Shown here: positions 1 to 8,545 of the stretch, one piece after another
Position numbering within the stretch: position 1 is the stretch's first letter
Layout: the number at the start of each line of letters is the position of its first letter
Source: Glacieibacterium arshaanense
GTDB taxonomy: Bacteria; Pseudomonadota; Alphaproteobacteria; Sphingomonadales; Sphingomonadaceae
Reading direction: 5' to 3'
Assembly (NCBI RefSeq): GCF_004681125.1
Contig: NZ_SIHO01000001.1
Span: forward strand, 941,149 to 1,005,148
Length of the DNA: 64,000 nt
Notes under the pieces: model-generated
What the model was told of the DNA's origin: nothing
What the model saw: only the letters and a program-made list of their open reading frames with translations
Database searches by the model: none
Made by a program: the position numbers and the translations under genes

Positions 1-726
1 CTTGCCGACCGCAGCACCGCGATGCTGGTACCGCCAGGCAAGAACTGGACGCTCGCCGAGCGCATGGCCGCCGAAAAGGACGCCTTTGGCTTCTATTTCT
101 CGGGCCACCCAGTCGACAGCTGGCGCCACATAACCGAAGCTAATGGCGCTAAAACCTATGCCGCCCACGCCGCGAGCGAAGGTCCTCCGGGTGGCGGCCG
201 CTTGCCGGGCGTGCTCGCCGGGCTGATCGAAGCGGTGCAATGGCGCACGCCGCAGTCGGGGAAGGGTGGACGCTACCAGCTAGTGACGCTGTCAGACAGC
301 AGCGGTGTGTACACTGCAAGCTGCTTTGACGAAAGCGCGCAGGCAGGCGTCGACCTAGCGTTGGCCGCGGGCGATGCCGTACTCATCGGTGGCGACCTGC
401 AGTGGCGGCCGGGCGAGGATACGCCGCGCGTGTCGATCCGCAGCGTCCAGCCGCTCGAGCAGTTGGCGAAGCGGACGCGGTCCCGGCTGATTGTCGATGT
501 TGATGGCGCGCGCACAGCATGCGCTGCAGCGATCGAGGACCTTGCGGCACTACTGCTGCCTTCACTGGGTGGACGCGGCGAAGTCATCTTGCGCATGAAG
601 CTCGCCGACGGGCGCATCGCGGCGGTCAGCCTGGGTCGCGAGTACAGCATTGACGGCGAGCTGCGCGGCAGCGTTGAGCGCGTCGCGGGAGTCAATTCAG
701 TCGAACTACGCGCTGTTTCGGCCTAG
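1..726 (+). CDS. dnaE: DNA polymerase III alpha subunit, C-terminal part (partial)
   Basis: The last 241 codons of the replicative DNA polymerase alpha subunit; the gene is already in frame at the first base and its start lies outside the window. The fragment opens with a stretch ending EKDAFGFYFSGHPVD, the conserved helix that precedes the OB-fold region in bacterial DnaE. The middle part (about residues 60-150) fits the OB fold and the remainder the C-terminal region that contacts the clamp-loader tau subunit. The catalytic aspartates are upstream and cannot be checked. The next gene starts 75 bases later and is probably expressed separately. Family assignment is firm. Confidence 0.93.
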   Translation, partial: LADRSTAMLVPPGKNWTLAERMAAEKDAFGFYFSGHPVDSWRHITEANGAKTYAAHAASEGPPGGGRLPGVLAGLIEAVQWRTPQSGKGGRYQLVTLSDSSGVYTASCFDESAQAGVDLALAAGDAVLIGGDLQWRPGEDTPRVSIRSVQPLEQLAKRTRSRLIVDVDGARTACAAAIEDLAALLLPSLGGRGEVILRMKLADGRIAAVSLGREYSIDGELRGSVERVAGVNSVELRAVSA

Positions 727-801
727 CGCGTCGCGCACCTCAGGTTTGGCACGCTGCTGCGATTGGGTTATGATTACAGGCCAATTGTCGGAGTTGCCAT
801 C

Positions 802-1416
802 ATGTCGTTTGTGCTGAAATCCGCAACCGCAGCCGCACTGATCGCGCTCGTCGTTCTCGCCGGGTGCGACAAACAGCCCAACCCGCCAAAGGTCGGAGAG
901 GCCGAAGCAATTGCAACGCAGATACGTCTCGATGAAGCGCGCTGGCAGGCTGACTGGAAGGCACGCGATGCGCAGAAGTTGGCTGCACATTACACCGATG
1001 ATGCGGTGGTTATGATACCCGGCCGCGCCGTCGCGAAGGGTAGCACCGAAATTGCCGGCGCCATTGCCGGCGCGCTGACCGATCCACAATTTACGCTGGT
1101 CTTTGCAAGTGATGCGATCAGCGTCGCGGCTTCGGGCGATCTGGCGGTTTCGCGTGGCCGCTACATCGAAACCGACAGCGACCCGGTGACCAAGGCGCCG
1201 CTGACGACGCGCGGTAGCTATGTGACCGTCTACAAGCCGCAAGCCGACGGCAAATGGCGCGCGGTCTGGGATATCAACACCCCGTCAGCGCAGCCAAGTG
1301 ATGCCGCACTTGTCGAGGCCGTCGATGTTCCGGCAGCGCCGCTCGCGGCGCCTTCACCGGCACCAAAGACGTCTGCCGTAACGGCACCTGCACCGTCGAG
1401 CGCTGACCGGCTCTGA
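802..1416 (+). CDS. Putative lipoprotein with SnoaL/DUF4440-like domain
   Basis: A 204-residue predicted lipoprotein. The start at 802 is chosen over the upstream ATG at 763 because it gives a clean signal peptide: Lys6, a hydrophobic run, and lipobox LAGC, so the mature protein would begin at Cys21 and be lipid-anchored. The body (about residues 35-160, with DEARWQADWKARDAQKLA and YTDDAVVMIPG) matches the NTF2-like cone fold of the SnoaL/DUF4440 family (SgcJ-type), whose members are ketosteroid-isomerase relatives with mostly unknown substrates. The last 40 residues are Pro/Ala-rich and probably disordered. No catalytic role can be assigned. Family call is good, function open. Confidence 0.78.
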   Translation: MSFVLKSATAAALIALVVLAGCDKQPNPPKVGEAEAIATQIRLDEARWQADWKARDAQKLAAHYTDDAVVMIPGRAVAKGSTEIAGAIAGALTDPQFTLVFASDAISVAASGDLAVSRGRYIETDSDPVTKAPLTTRGSYVTVYKPQADGKWRAVWDINTPSAQPSDAALVEAVDVPAAPLAAPSPAPKTSAVTAPAPSSADRL

Positions 1417-1509
1417 TGGCCAGTGCGGCAAAACCCCGGTGATTGCGATTGTCGGCAATGCCCTTGCTGGTTATGGGAAGCCATTCAATCGTCTTCGAAA
1501 GCTTGTGCC

Positions 1510-1794
1510 ATGACCGCGCCCGAAACTGATGCCGACAAGGATGCGGTTGCTGCCGCGATCACCGATACGCCGCCTGACCATCTGTCAGCGACGCCGGGTA
1601 GCCCGTTCTATGACGAGGCAGTGCTGGCGCGCGGCATCGGCATCCGCTTCAACGGCGTTGAGCGCACCACCGTCGACGAATATTGCGTCTCCGAAGGCTG
1701 GGTGAAGCTCAGCGTTGGCAATGCCCGCGACCGCTATGGCCGCCCGATGACGATCAAGCAAAAGGGCATCGTCGAGCCTTACTTCAAGAGCTGA
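1510..1794 (+). CDS. DUF3297 family protein
   Basis: A 94-residue protein of the DUF3297 family, found in many Proteobacteria with no known function. The recognisable core is PDHLSATPGSPFYDEAV, then GIGIRFNGVERT, VDEYCVSEGWVKL and the C-terminal TIKQKGIVEPYF. The open frame extends upstream to 1423, but that part is Cys/Trp-rich and unlike the family, so the ATG at 1510 (MTAPETDADK) is preferred. No signal peptide or membrane segment is visible, so it should be cytoplasmic. It is followed 10 bases later by the convergent end of the DUF748 gene. Confidence 0.8.
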   Translation: MTAPETDADKDAVAAAITDTPPDHLSATPGSPFYDEAVLARGIGIRFNGVERTTVDEYCVSEGWVKLSVGNARDRYGRPMTIKQKGIVEPYFKS

Positions 1795-1804
1795 TGCTTG
1801 CAGG

Positions 1805-4800
1805 TCATTTGACCGCCAGTTCCATCTGAACATCGTCGCCCTTGGCGGTAACGCTCTTGCCTGTCGCGACGAACACCCGCGCCGGATCGATCGCGGCGTC
1901 CGCCAGCAGTGCCTGCTTGACCGCATCGGCGCGCGCCTGGCCCAGTGCGGCAAGTTGCGAGTCGGTGGGCGCGAACTTCGGCCGTACCGCAGTTTCGAGC
2001 CAGTCCACTTGCGCGGTGGCGGCGGCCAGCTTGGCCTCCTTGCCCGAAATCAGGTTCGCGGTGGGCAGGTCCTTGGGATAGTCGGGCTTCTTGCCAAACT
2101 TGGTCTTGTAGATTTTTGCCAGCCGGTCGCGCTTCTCGCCCATGTCAAGCGTCGCATAATCGGCGGGCTTCTTGCTAGCTCCCGCCACCGCAGCTTCGAT
2201 TGCGGCCGTGGTCATCGCTTCGGCGTCTTCGCGGATGCCGGGGCCGGCGGGGATGTCGAGGTTGACGTCGGGCTTGTCGGCCAGTCCCTTGGCGAGCTTG
2301 GCGAGGCTTGCCGACGCATCGGGGGCGAGTGCCGCCGAGCCGGCATCGAACACCACGAACTGCGGTTGCTCGTCGCTGCTGAACAGATCGCCGAGCATCC
2401 GGAATGGCGCGGTGATGATTTTGGTCAGCACATTGCCGACGACCTTCCACACGACCGGCCAGACATTGAACTTCGGGTCATCGAGCGAGCCAGTGACCGG
2501 AAGGTCGAGGTCGATGACGCCATTCTTGTCCTTGAGCAGCGACGTCGCCAGCCGAACCGGCAACGAGACCTTTTGCTTGCTGTCGGTGGCGGCGCCCCAT
2601 TCGAGCTGGTCGATGACCACGTGGTGTTGCGCATCGAGTTGGCGCGCGCTGATCTTGTAGTGGAAATCGGTACTTAGCTTGCCCTTCGATATATTGTAGC
2701 CGGCGTATTGGCCTGAATAGGGGTTGAACACTGGCAGCTCGATGTTCTTGAAACTCGCAGTGATGTCGGTGTTGGCATCGTAGGCGAACGGGTTGGCACG
2801 GCCGGTGATGGTAACTGGCGAGAAGCGGTCGATGACGTAGCCCTTCAGGTTGAACTTGGCCTGTGCGCCCGGTGTCGTCGACAGGTCGGTAATAGTGCCC
2901 GAAAAGCCCTGGATGCTGGCGCGGAAGTTGGGCTCAATCGAATAGTCCGAAAAGCCGATCGTGCCGTTTTTGAATACCACCTGGCCGATATGAATCGGCA
3001 TCGCCGCGCCAGCGGAAGCCAGCGTGTTCGACATGACCGCCTTGACGCGGACGTCGCCAATCGCCTGCTTGCTGCCGCTGATCGGCAGCGGGGCAGGGGT
3101 TGGGCCGGTTTGATTGACCTTGGCGATATTGAGTTCGGCGTTGCGTGTAATGGCGATGTTCGACACCGGCTTGTCGAGCGTAATCGTCGCAATCGCTAGC
3201 CGGTCACCGGCATATTGGATGCCGGTGACGTCGAGGCGCTGCCACGCCAAGAGGTCGGTGCCGGCTTCGCGTTCGAGCAGCTTGAGATCGATGACACTGG
3301 CGTTGCCGGCGAAATCTATGCGCGGCGTCTTGGCGTTCGGCGTGATGCGCGCCTTGCCCTTGACCCCGAGCAATCCCGACTTGACGATAACGCCAGGCGG
3401 CGTGGGTGCGAACGCCACGAAATCGGCAATCGGCAGCTTTGCCATGTCGAGCGCCATCGCGGCACCACCGGTTTGCGGATCGACACGGCCGACGGCGCTG
3501 ATGGTGGCGCTGCGGTTTATTGTGGCCGAAAAGCTGACCGGCAGCGGCGCGTCGCGCTTGTCGGTGATGGTGCCGATGTTGAGCTTGACCGGCGCGATAT
3601 CGAGCACCTTGGCGGGCGTGACACGCGCCAGCGTCAGCTTGACCGCAGCGTCTTCGAGATTGAACCCGGCGAGGCTGTAGTGCCAGGCCGGCGCATCGGC
3701 GGCGGGCGCCGACTTGGGCAGCTTCATGGGGTAGAGCCCCGGAATGCTGACCGAATTGTCGGCGGCGACCAGCGCCTGCGCCTTGAGCCCGGCGACGGTC
3801 ACTGCGCCGATGCGCGCCATTTGGGCCTTGGCATCGATCCGGCTGGCATCGAGCGCGATGCTGCGCAGCGCCACAGCTTCGGGGGCCTTGCCGCGACCCT
3901 TGACGGCAATTCCTTTGACTGACAGCGCGCCAATGTCGGCGACCTGCGCCGACAGCTTATAGCTCGACCCGGCGAGCGCGACACTGTCGATTGCGACGCT
4001 CTCGCCGGTGACACGGCGGGCGCTGATGCCGCCGATGTCCAGCGCGCCGATCGCCGCATTGTCGCTACCCAGCGAGAGTTGCGTAGGTGCCAACTTGAGC
4101 GTCTTGACGGTGACATCATCGCCGTCCTTGGTACGTAGCGCGAGGTCGGCGACGGCAAGACTTTCGAGATTTGCCTCGAACATATTGGCAGGCGGGGTAA
4201 CGGCGGTTTTGGGTGCGGCAGCGAACTTGTAGCTGCCCGCCATATCGAGGCTGCCCCCAAGCAATGCGACCGGCGCCAGATCATCGATGAAGCGGTACAG
4301 CGACGTCAGCTTGAGCGCGTCGATGCTGAACTTGCCGGCTGACGCCAGTGGCGCCATCGAGACCGTCCCGGCCCAGTGGAACGCCTCGCCGTCCTTGCTG
4401 GCGGCATCGAGCTGGTAGTTGCCGCCAGCATCCATGTAGGTGGCGAAATCGCGCAGCTCAAATGTGATGGGGGTCAGCGTCTTTTCGCGCGAACCGGCGC
4501 GGCGCTGGTCGCTGAAATTGGCGGTGCCGTCACGCACCTCGAGGCGGCCTATCCAGACCGCCGGGGTCGGTTTGCCGTCATCGGGTGGCACCAGTTCGGA
4601 CAGGTTGAGCGTGCCATCCTTGCGCAACACCGCGTTGACCAGCGGCGCGTCGATGCTGACAGCGTCTAACCGGGGGGTCATTTTCCAGATTGACGAACTG
4701 CTGACGTTGACGCCGACATGGCCCACAGCAACCATCGGCGCGGGCGCCTTACTGTCACCAATGGCAATCTTGTCGATGTCGAGCGTCAGCCGCAGCGGGT

Positions 4801-4978
4801 TGAAGCGGATGTCACCGAGCGCGAGATCCTTGCCCGGCAGGTTCTTGCTCACATAGTCCTGTGCCGCCGAGCGGATCAGCCGCGGCGCCAGCCAGAACCC
4901 GGCCGCAACATAGGCGCCGAACAATAGCGCCAGAATCAGCGGAATCAGGACGAACGGATTTCGCAATACTACGCGCAT
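1805..4978 (-). CDS. DUF748 domain protein, AsmA-like envelope protein with OmpA-like end
   Basis: A 1057-residue protein with one N-terminal membrane segment (about residues 8-28, PFVLIPLILALLFGAYVAAG) and a very long periplasmic part of beta-rich repeats, the organisation of DUF748 proteins, relatives of the AsmA/YhdP group implicated in inner-to-outer membrane lipid traffic. The last 60 residues (from about FAPTDSQLAALGQARADAV to VFVATGKS) resemble a degenerate OmpA-type peptidoglycan-binding end. The frame opens at a TTG at 5032, but the ATG at 4978 has a GGGGG stretch just before it and starts at the membrane anchor. It is 66 bases from the GDT1-like gene on the same strand. Lipid transport is inferred from the family only. 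Confidence 0.8.
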   Translation of the reverse strand: MRVVLRNPFVLIPLILALLFGAYVAAGFWLAPRLIRSAAQDYVSKNLPGKDLALGDIRFNPLRLTLDIDKIAIGDSKAPAPMVAVGHVGVNVSSSSIWKMTPRLDAVSIDAPLVNAVLRKDGTLNLSELVPPDDGKPTPAVWIGRLEVRDGTANFSDQRRAGSREKTLTPITFELRDFATYMDAGGNYQLDAASKDGEAFHWAGTVSMAPLASAGKFSIDALKLTSLYRFIDDLAPVALLGGSLDMAGSYKFAAAPKTAVTPPANMFEANLESLAVADLALRTKDGDDVTVKTLKLAPTQLSLGSDNAAIGALDIGGISARRVTGESVAIDSVALAGSSYKLSAQVADIGALSVKGIAVKGRGKAPEAVALRSIALDASRIDAKAQMARIGAVTVAGLKAQALVAADNSVSIPGLYPMKLPKSAPAADAPAWHYSLAGFNLEDAAVKLTLARVTPAKVLDIAPVKLNIGTITDKRDAPLPVSFSATINRSATISAVGRVDPQTGGAAMALDMAKLPIADFVAFAPTPPGVIVKSGLLGVKGKARITPNAKTPRIDFAGNASVIDLKLLEREAGTDLLAWQRLDVTGIQYAGDRLAIATITLDKPVSNIAITRNAELNIAKVNQTGPTPAPLPISGSKQAIGDVRVKAVMSNTLASAGAAMPIHIGQVVFKNGTIGFSDYSIEPNFRASIQGFSGTITDLSTTPGAQAKFNLKGYVIDRFSPVTITGRANPFAYDANTDITASFKNIELPVFNPYSGQYAGYNISKGKLSTDFHYKISARQLDAQHHVVIDQLEWGAATDSKQKVSLPVRLATSLLKDKNGVIDLDLPVTGSLDDPKFNVWPVVWKVVGNVLTKIITAPFRMLGDLFSSDEQPQFVVFDAGSAALAPDASASLAKLAKGLADKPDVNLDIPAGPGIREDAEAMTTAAIEAAVAGASKKPADYATLDMGEKRDRLAKIYKTKFGKKPDYPKDLPTANLISGKEAKLAAATAQVDWLETAVRPKFAPTDSQLAALGQARADAVKQALLADAAIDPARVFVATGKSVTAKGDDVQMELAVK

Positions 4979-5043
4979 GGTGCCCCCAAACGGTCGAACA
5001 CCTACAATGACAATTTCCGCCACGCGCGGCAAGTTGCGGGTGG

Positions 5044-5616
5044 CTAGATCCAGCCAGCAGTCTGTGCGAGCAGCCAGACGCCGATCACCGCGAATAGTGC
5101 GGCGGCGATATAGCGCACTGTCGCCAGCGGCACGCGCTTTAGCAAGGCATCGCCGAGGAACACTGCCGGGACATTGGCGATCATCATACCGAGCGTCGTG
5201 CCGATGGTGACCGGCACGACCATCTGGAAGCGTGCGCCGAGCGCGATCGTCGCAATCTGTGTCTTATCGCCCATTTCTACGAGGAAGAAAGCGACAAGCG
5301 TCGTCAGGAAGGCGCCAAAGCGTGGTGGCTTGGCATCAAGATCGTCGACCTTGTCGGGCACCAGCGTCCACGCCGCCATCGCCAGGAACGATAGCGCCAC
5401 AGCATAGCGGAAGGCCTGGCCGTCGAGCAGGGAAGCTACTTGGGCCCCGACCAGTGCGGCGAGGAAGTGGTTGGCGATGGTCGCAAAGAAGATGCCGGCG
5501 ATGATCGGCCACGGCGTGCGGAATCGCGTCACCAGCAGGATGGCGAGCAACTGCGTCTTGTCGCCGATTTCGGCGAGTGCGACGACGGCGGCGGAAGTCA
5601 GCAGGGCTTCGAGCAT
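5044..5616 (-). CDS. TMEM165/GDT1 family cation transporter
   Basis: A membrane protein of about 190 residues with two copies of the GDT1 family signature: AEIGDKTQLLAILL near the N-terminus and VEMGDKTQIATIALG after the middle. The two-repeat, six-helix organisation is that of UPF0016/TMEM165 proteins, which move Mn2+ or Ca2+ in exchange for protons; the acidic residues of E-x-G-D-K-T line the path. The start is uncertain: ATG at 5616 fits the family (MLEALLTSAAVV), while an in-frame ATG at 5646 and GTG at 5667 lie upstream. A perfect 8-bp hairpin sits in the leader. Manganese export is the likeliest role. Confidence 0.87.
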   Translation of the reverse strand: MLEALLTSAAVVALAEIGDKTQLLAILLVTRFRTPWPIIAGIFFATIANHFLAALVGAQVASLLDGQAFRYAVALSFLAMAAWTLVPDKVDDLDAKPPRFGAFLTTLVAFFLVEMGDKTQIATIALGARFQMVVPVTIGTTLGMMIANVPAVFLGDALLKRVPLATVRYIAAALFAVIGVWLLAQTAGWI

Positions 5617-5657
5617 GGCGAGGGCATAGGCGCACGCTACTGCCATTGGCAAGCCGC

Positions 5658-5679
5658 GCTCCCGCACTGTCGCGGGAGC
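5658..5679 (-). promoter_or_regulatory. Leader hairpin upstream of the GDT1-like gene
   Basis: A perfect 8-bp inverted repeat (GCTCCCGC / GCGGGAGC) with a 6-base loop lies in the 91-base gap between the sulfatase stop and the GDT1-like start. No T-run follows on either strand, so it is not an obvious intrinsic terminator. It may be part of a 5' leader. The conserved yybP-ykoY manganese riboswitch core was not recognised. Confidence 0.35.
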
Positions 5680-5707
5680 ACGGCAAATCGGTCAATTTTA
5701 AACGCGA

Positions 5708-7366
5708 CTAGTTCGGCATGCCGAGGCTGATGCCGTCCTTCGCCAACGTGTCGCGCAGATACTGGAATTTCTGGTAATTCGTGATTGTTATCGGGCCAGT
5801 GTAGACCGCGCTCTGCAACTTGCGCGGCGGATACTGGACATAGGTCTTCATCAAGGAGCTGATTTCGGGGTTCATGATCGCCGCCACCCAGGTATTGTCG
5901 CCCCAGGCGTTCATCACGACGTCATAGCGCTCCTGCGGATCCTGCCACAGGTCGAAGAGTTGCGGCACGACTGCAACATATTTTTCGGGACCCTTCCAGC
6001 CTAGGTTCGAATCGACTGCGAGCCCTCCGGTTGCGGCGCCGTTGTCGCCGCGCAGGTTGAACACCATCTTCAGGTGACCAAGCCGGATGGCACCCGGCGA
6101 CAGCTCGTTCTCGGTGAAGTAGAACCAGCTCTTGCGTGGTGATTGCGTCACCTGGCCGGTCAGCATGGGCATCATGTCGAAGCTGTCGAAAATGGTTGGC
6201 TTGCCTTCACGGTCGTTGACGGGAAGCTTCGCACCACCGGCGGCGGCAAACGTCGCCATGAAGTCCGTACCGGCGATGATCTCATGGTTCTTCGCGCCTG
6301 CCGCAATATGGCCGGGCCAAACTGCGATCATCGGCACACGGTTGCCGCCTTCGCGCACTGTGCCCTTGGTACCTCGGAACGGTGTGTAGCCGGCATCGGG
6401 ATAGACATCCTGCCAGGCACCGTTGTCGGTGGTGAAGACCACCAGCGTGTTGTTGTCGAGGCCAAGTTCCTTGAGCTTGGCCATGATGCGACCGATACGC
6501 GTGTCGACTTCGACGACCGAGTCGGCGAACTTTGTCTTCGACGGTGACTTGTCCTTGAAATCAGGGTCGGGAAGGTTGGGTTGGTGGACCTTCATGAAAT
6601 TGACGCTGATGAAGAATGGCTTTCCGCCACGTGCTCCGGCAGCCGCCTTGTCGAGATACTCGATTGCCGATGACTCGATGTAGCGGTCGAGATAGGGAAT
6701 GCCAACGACCCCGGGCTTGCCGTTAATCGTCGGGGTATTCACATATTCGCCGTTGATCTTGAACATTTCGGTTGCCGGGCTGCCCGCCTTGCCTTCGAGC
6801 GCTCCCTTGGTGACGCGGTTGAACATGGCGCGGGTTTCGGGATCCATTGCCGGGAACCACGCCGGATCGCCGTAGGTGTAGGCGTTTAGATGATAGAGGC
6901 CGACGGCCTTCATCTCGTCAAAGCCTTGCGCCGTCGGCATGGCATAGTCAGCTTCGCCCAGATGCCACTTGCCGGTGAAATAGGTGGCATAGCCCGCGGT
7001 CTTGAGCACCGACGCCAGCGTCCACTCGGCTGCCGGCAGGCCGCCGCCCTGGCCCTGGAAAGCCACCGTGGTCATGCCAGAGCGGTTGGGAAAGCGGCCG
7101 GTCAGCATCGCAGCGCGGCCGGCGGTGCAACTCGGTTGGGCATAAAAGTCGTAGAATTGCATGCCTTGGCTGGCAAGTTTGTCAATGTTCGGAGTCGGCA
7201 TGCCGCGGCCTTCACCGCCACCATAGGCGCCGCTGTCGCCGTAGCCGAAATCGTCGACGACAATCATCAGGATGTTGGGCTGCGTCGCCGCATAGGCAAT
7301 GCTGGAACCGGATAGCAGCGCCGCCGCCAATGTCGCAGACCGAACGAACCGAGCAAGTTTCGTCAT
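5708..7366 (-). CDS. Secreted arylsulfatase (type I sulfatase)
   Basis: A 552-residue sulfatase hydrolysing sulfate esters. MTKLARFVRS followed by a hydrophobic stretch to AYA-ATQ is a signal peptide, so it acts in the periplasm or outside. NILMIVVDDFGYGD carries the metal-binding Asp38-Asp39. The active-site motif is SCTAGRAAMLTGR: Cys80 would be oxidised to formylglycine, with Ala instead of the more common Pro two residues later. GKWHLGE and TDNGAWQDV are further sulfatase motifs. ATG 7366 is chosen because GGGGGA lies just before it and the long upstream extension is not signal-like. Substrate unknown; no sulfatase-maturing enzyme is seen in the window. Confidence 0.9.
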   Translation of the reverse strand: MTKLARFVRSATLAAALLSGSSIAYAATQPNILMIVVDDFGYGDSGAYGGGEGRGMPTPNIDKLASQGMQFYDFYAQPSCTAGRAAMLTGRFPNRSGMTTVAFQGQGGGLPAAEWTLASVLKTAGYATYFTGKWHLGEADYAMPTAQGFDEMKAVGLYHLNAYTYGDPAWFPAMDPETRAMFNRVTKGALEGKAGSPATEMFKINGEYVNTPTINGKPGVVGIPYLDRYIESSAIEYLDKAAAGARGGKPFFISVNFMKVHQPNLPDPDFKDKSPSKTKFADSVVEVDTRIGRIMAKLKELGLDNNTLVVFTTDNGAWQDVYPDAGYTPFRGTKGTVREGGNRVPMIAVWPGHIAAGAKNHEIIAGTDFMATFAAAGGAKLPVNDREGKPTIFDSFDMMPMLTGQVTQSPRKSWFYFTENELSPGAIRLGHLKMVFNLRGDNGAATGGLAVDSNLGWKGPEKYVAVVPQLFDLWQDPQERYDVVMNAWGDNTWVAAIMNPEISSLMKTYVQYPPRKLQSAVYTGPITITNYQKFQYLRDTLAKDGISLGMPN

Positions 7367-7496
7367 GTTGGCATCCCCCAAAGATCGGCCGCTATGTGGC
7401 CATTGTTTGCGGATTCTATACCCCGCGCGAGTGGCGGGCAATGCCACGTTGCTTCGCCGGCGCGTAGGGCCGGACGTGGTGTTACCGAACACAGGG

Positions 7497-7525
7497 TTGC
7501 ATTTGCGCCAAACCCCCGTTAAAGG
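7497..7525 (+). promoter_or_regulatory. Possible promoter of the rpsB-tsf cluster
   Basis: TTGCAT at 7497-7502 and TAAAGG at 7520-7525 are spaced by 17 bases and would start transcription near 7532, just in front of the structured leader of rpsB. The -10 match is weak, so this is a suggestion from spacing and position. Confidence 0.3.
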
Positions 7526-7539
7526 CCCCGCATCACTCA

Positions 7540-7591
7540 CGCAGAGGGAAACCTTCCGGTGCCGTAGGGAAACCTACGATACTCCTCTGCG
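7540..7591 (+). promoter_or_regulatory. Structured 5' leader of rpsB, candidate autoregulatory RNA
   Basis: An 8-bp outer stem CGCAGAGG (7540-7547) / CCTCTGCG (7584-7591) encloses a perfect inner hairpin CGTAGG-GAAA-CCTACG (7563-7578) capped by a GNRA-class tetraloop. GGGAAACCT also occurs twice as a direct repeat (7547-7555 and 7567-7575). The structure ends 30 bases before the rpsB start codon. In other bacteria S2 represses its own mRNA through a leader, so this is a natural candidate; folding and role are inferred by eye. Confidence 0.5.
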
Positions 7592-7621
7592 GCGGATTAA
7601 CCGGTATAAGGAGAATAGGTT

Positions 7622-8461
7622 ATGGCGGCTCCCGTCGTCACGATGGCGCAGCTTTTGGAAGCAGGCGCCCACTTCGGTCACCAGACTCACCGTTGGAACC
7701 CGAAGATGAAGCCGTACATTTTCGGCGATCGCAACGGTGTTCACATCATCGATTTGTCGCAGTCGGTGCCGCTGTTTGCGCGCGCGCTCGATTTCACCCG
7801 CGCCACGGTTGCAGCCGGCGGCAAGGTGCTGTTCGTCGGCACCAAGCGCCAGGCGCAGGACCCCATCGCCGAAGCTGCCCGCCGTTCGGGCCAATATTAC
7901 GTCAACCATCGCTGGCTGGGCGGCATGCTCACCAACTGGAAGACCATCAGCGGTTCGATCAAGCGCTTTAAGATGCTCGAAGAACAGCTGTCGGGCGACA
8001 CGCACGGCTTGACCAAGAAGGAAATCCTCAAGCTGACGCGCGAACGCGACAAGTTTGAGCTGTCGCTCGGCGGTATCCGCGACATGAACGGCCTGCCCGA
8101 CGTTATCTTCGTGATCGACGTCAACAAGGAAGAGCTGGCGATCAAGGAAGCCAACGTGCTCGGTATCCCGGTTGTCGCCATCCTCGACACCAACACCGAT
8201 CCGAGCGGCATCGCCTTTCCGGTGCCGGGCAACGATGACGCCAGCCGCGCCATCCTGCTGTATTGCAACGCGATGGCCGACACGATCCTCGACGCTCGCC
8301 GCGGCCGTCAGGCCGAGCAGGGCATAGACATCGGTGCGCTTGAAGAGCAGCCCGTTGAACCGGTCTTCACCGCACCTGTGGTCGAAGAGTCGGCGCCCGC
8401 GACGATGGCTGATGCCGTTGCCGACGAAGCTGCTGCTGTCGAAGCACCTACTGCGGAATAA
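7622..8461 (+). CDS. rpsB: 30S ribosomal protein S2
   Basis: Ribosomal protein S2, 279 residues, a late-assembling protein of the small subunit. The N-terminus [23 protein letters not shown] is the invariant start of bacterial S2, and [15 protein letters not shown] and [13 protein letters not shown] are further signatures. The core ends near residue 230; the last 45 residues are acidic and Ala/Glu/Val-rich, an extension common in alphaproteobacterial S2. AAGGAG lies 7 bases before the ATG. It is the first gene of the translation and envelope cluster and is followed by a strong hairpin and tsf. Confidence 0.98.
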   Translation: MAAPVVTMAQLLEAGAHFGHQTHRWNPKMKPYIFGDRNGVHIIDLSQSVPLFARALDFTRATVAAGGKVLFVGTKRQAQDPIAEAARRSGQYYVNHRWLGGMLTNWKTISGSIKRFKMLEEQLSGDTHGLTKKEILKLTRERDKFELSLGGIRDMNGLPDVIFVIDVNKEELAIKEANVLGIPVVAILDTNTDPSGIAFPVPGNDDASRAILLYCNAMADTILDARRGRQAEQGIDIGALEEQPVEPVFTAPVVEESAPATMADAVADEAAAVEAPTAE

Positions 8462-8489
8462 CCGTATTGCCCTTTGAAACAAGCTCAGG

Positions 8490-8517
8490 GGGCCGGTGTT
8501 CGCACCGGCCCTTTGTT
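8490..8517 (+). terminator. Attenuator-like terminator between rpsB and tsf
   Basis: A perfect 9-bp stem GGGCCGGTG / CACCGGCCC closed by a TTCG loop, followed by TTTGTT. This is a good intrinsic terminator, though the T-run is short, and it would lower tsf transcription relative to rpsB. Partial termination between rpsB and tsf is also known in E. coli. Confidence 0.7.
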
Positions 8518-8545
8518 CAACACCGCCAAACATGAGGAGCCAATC

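Noticed and set aside
5617-5707. yybP-ykoY manganese riboswitch before the GDT1-like gene
   Set aside because: Only one hairpin was found and the conserved core bases were not seen.
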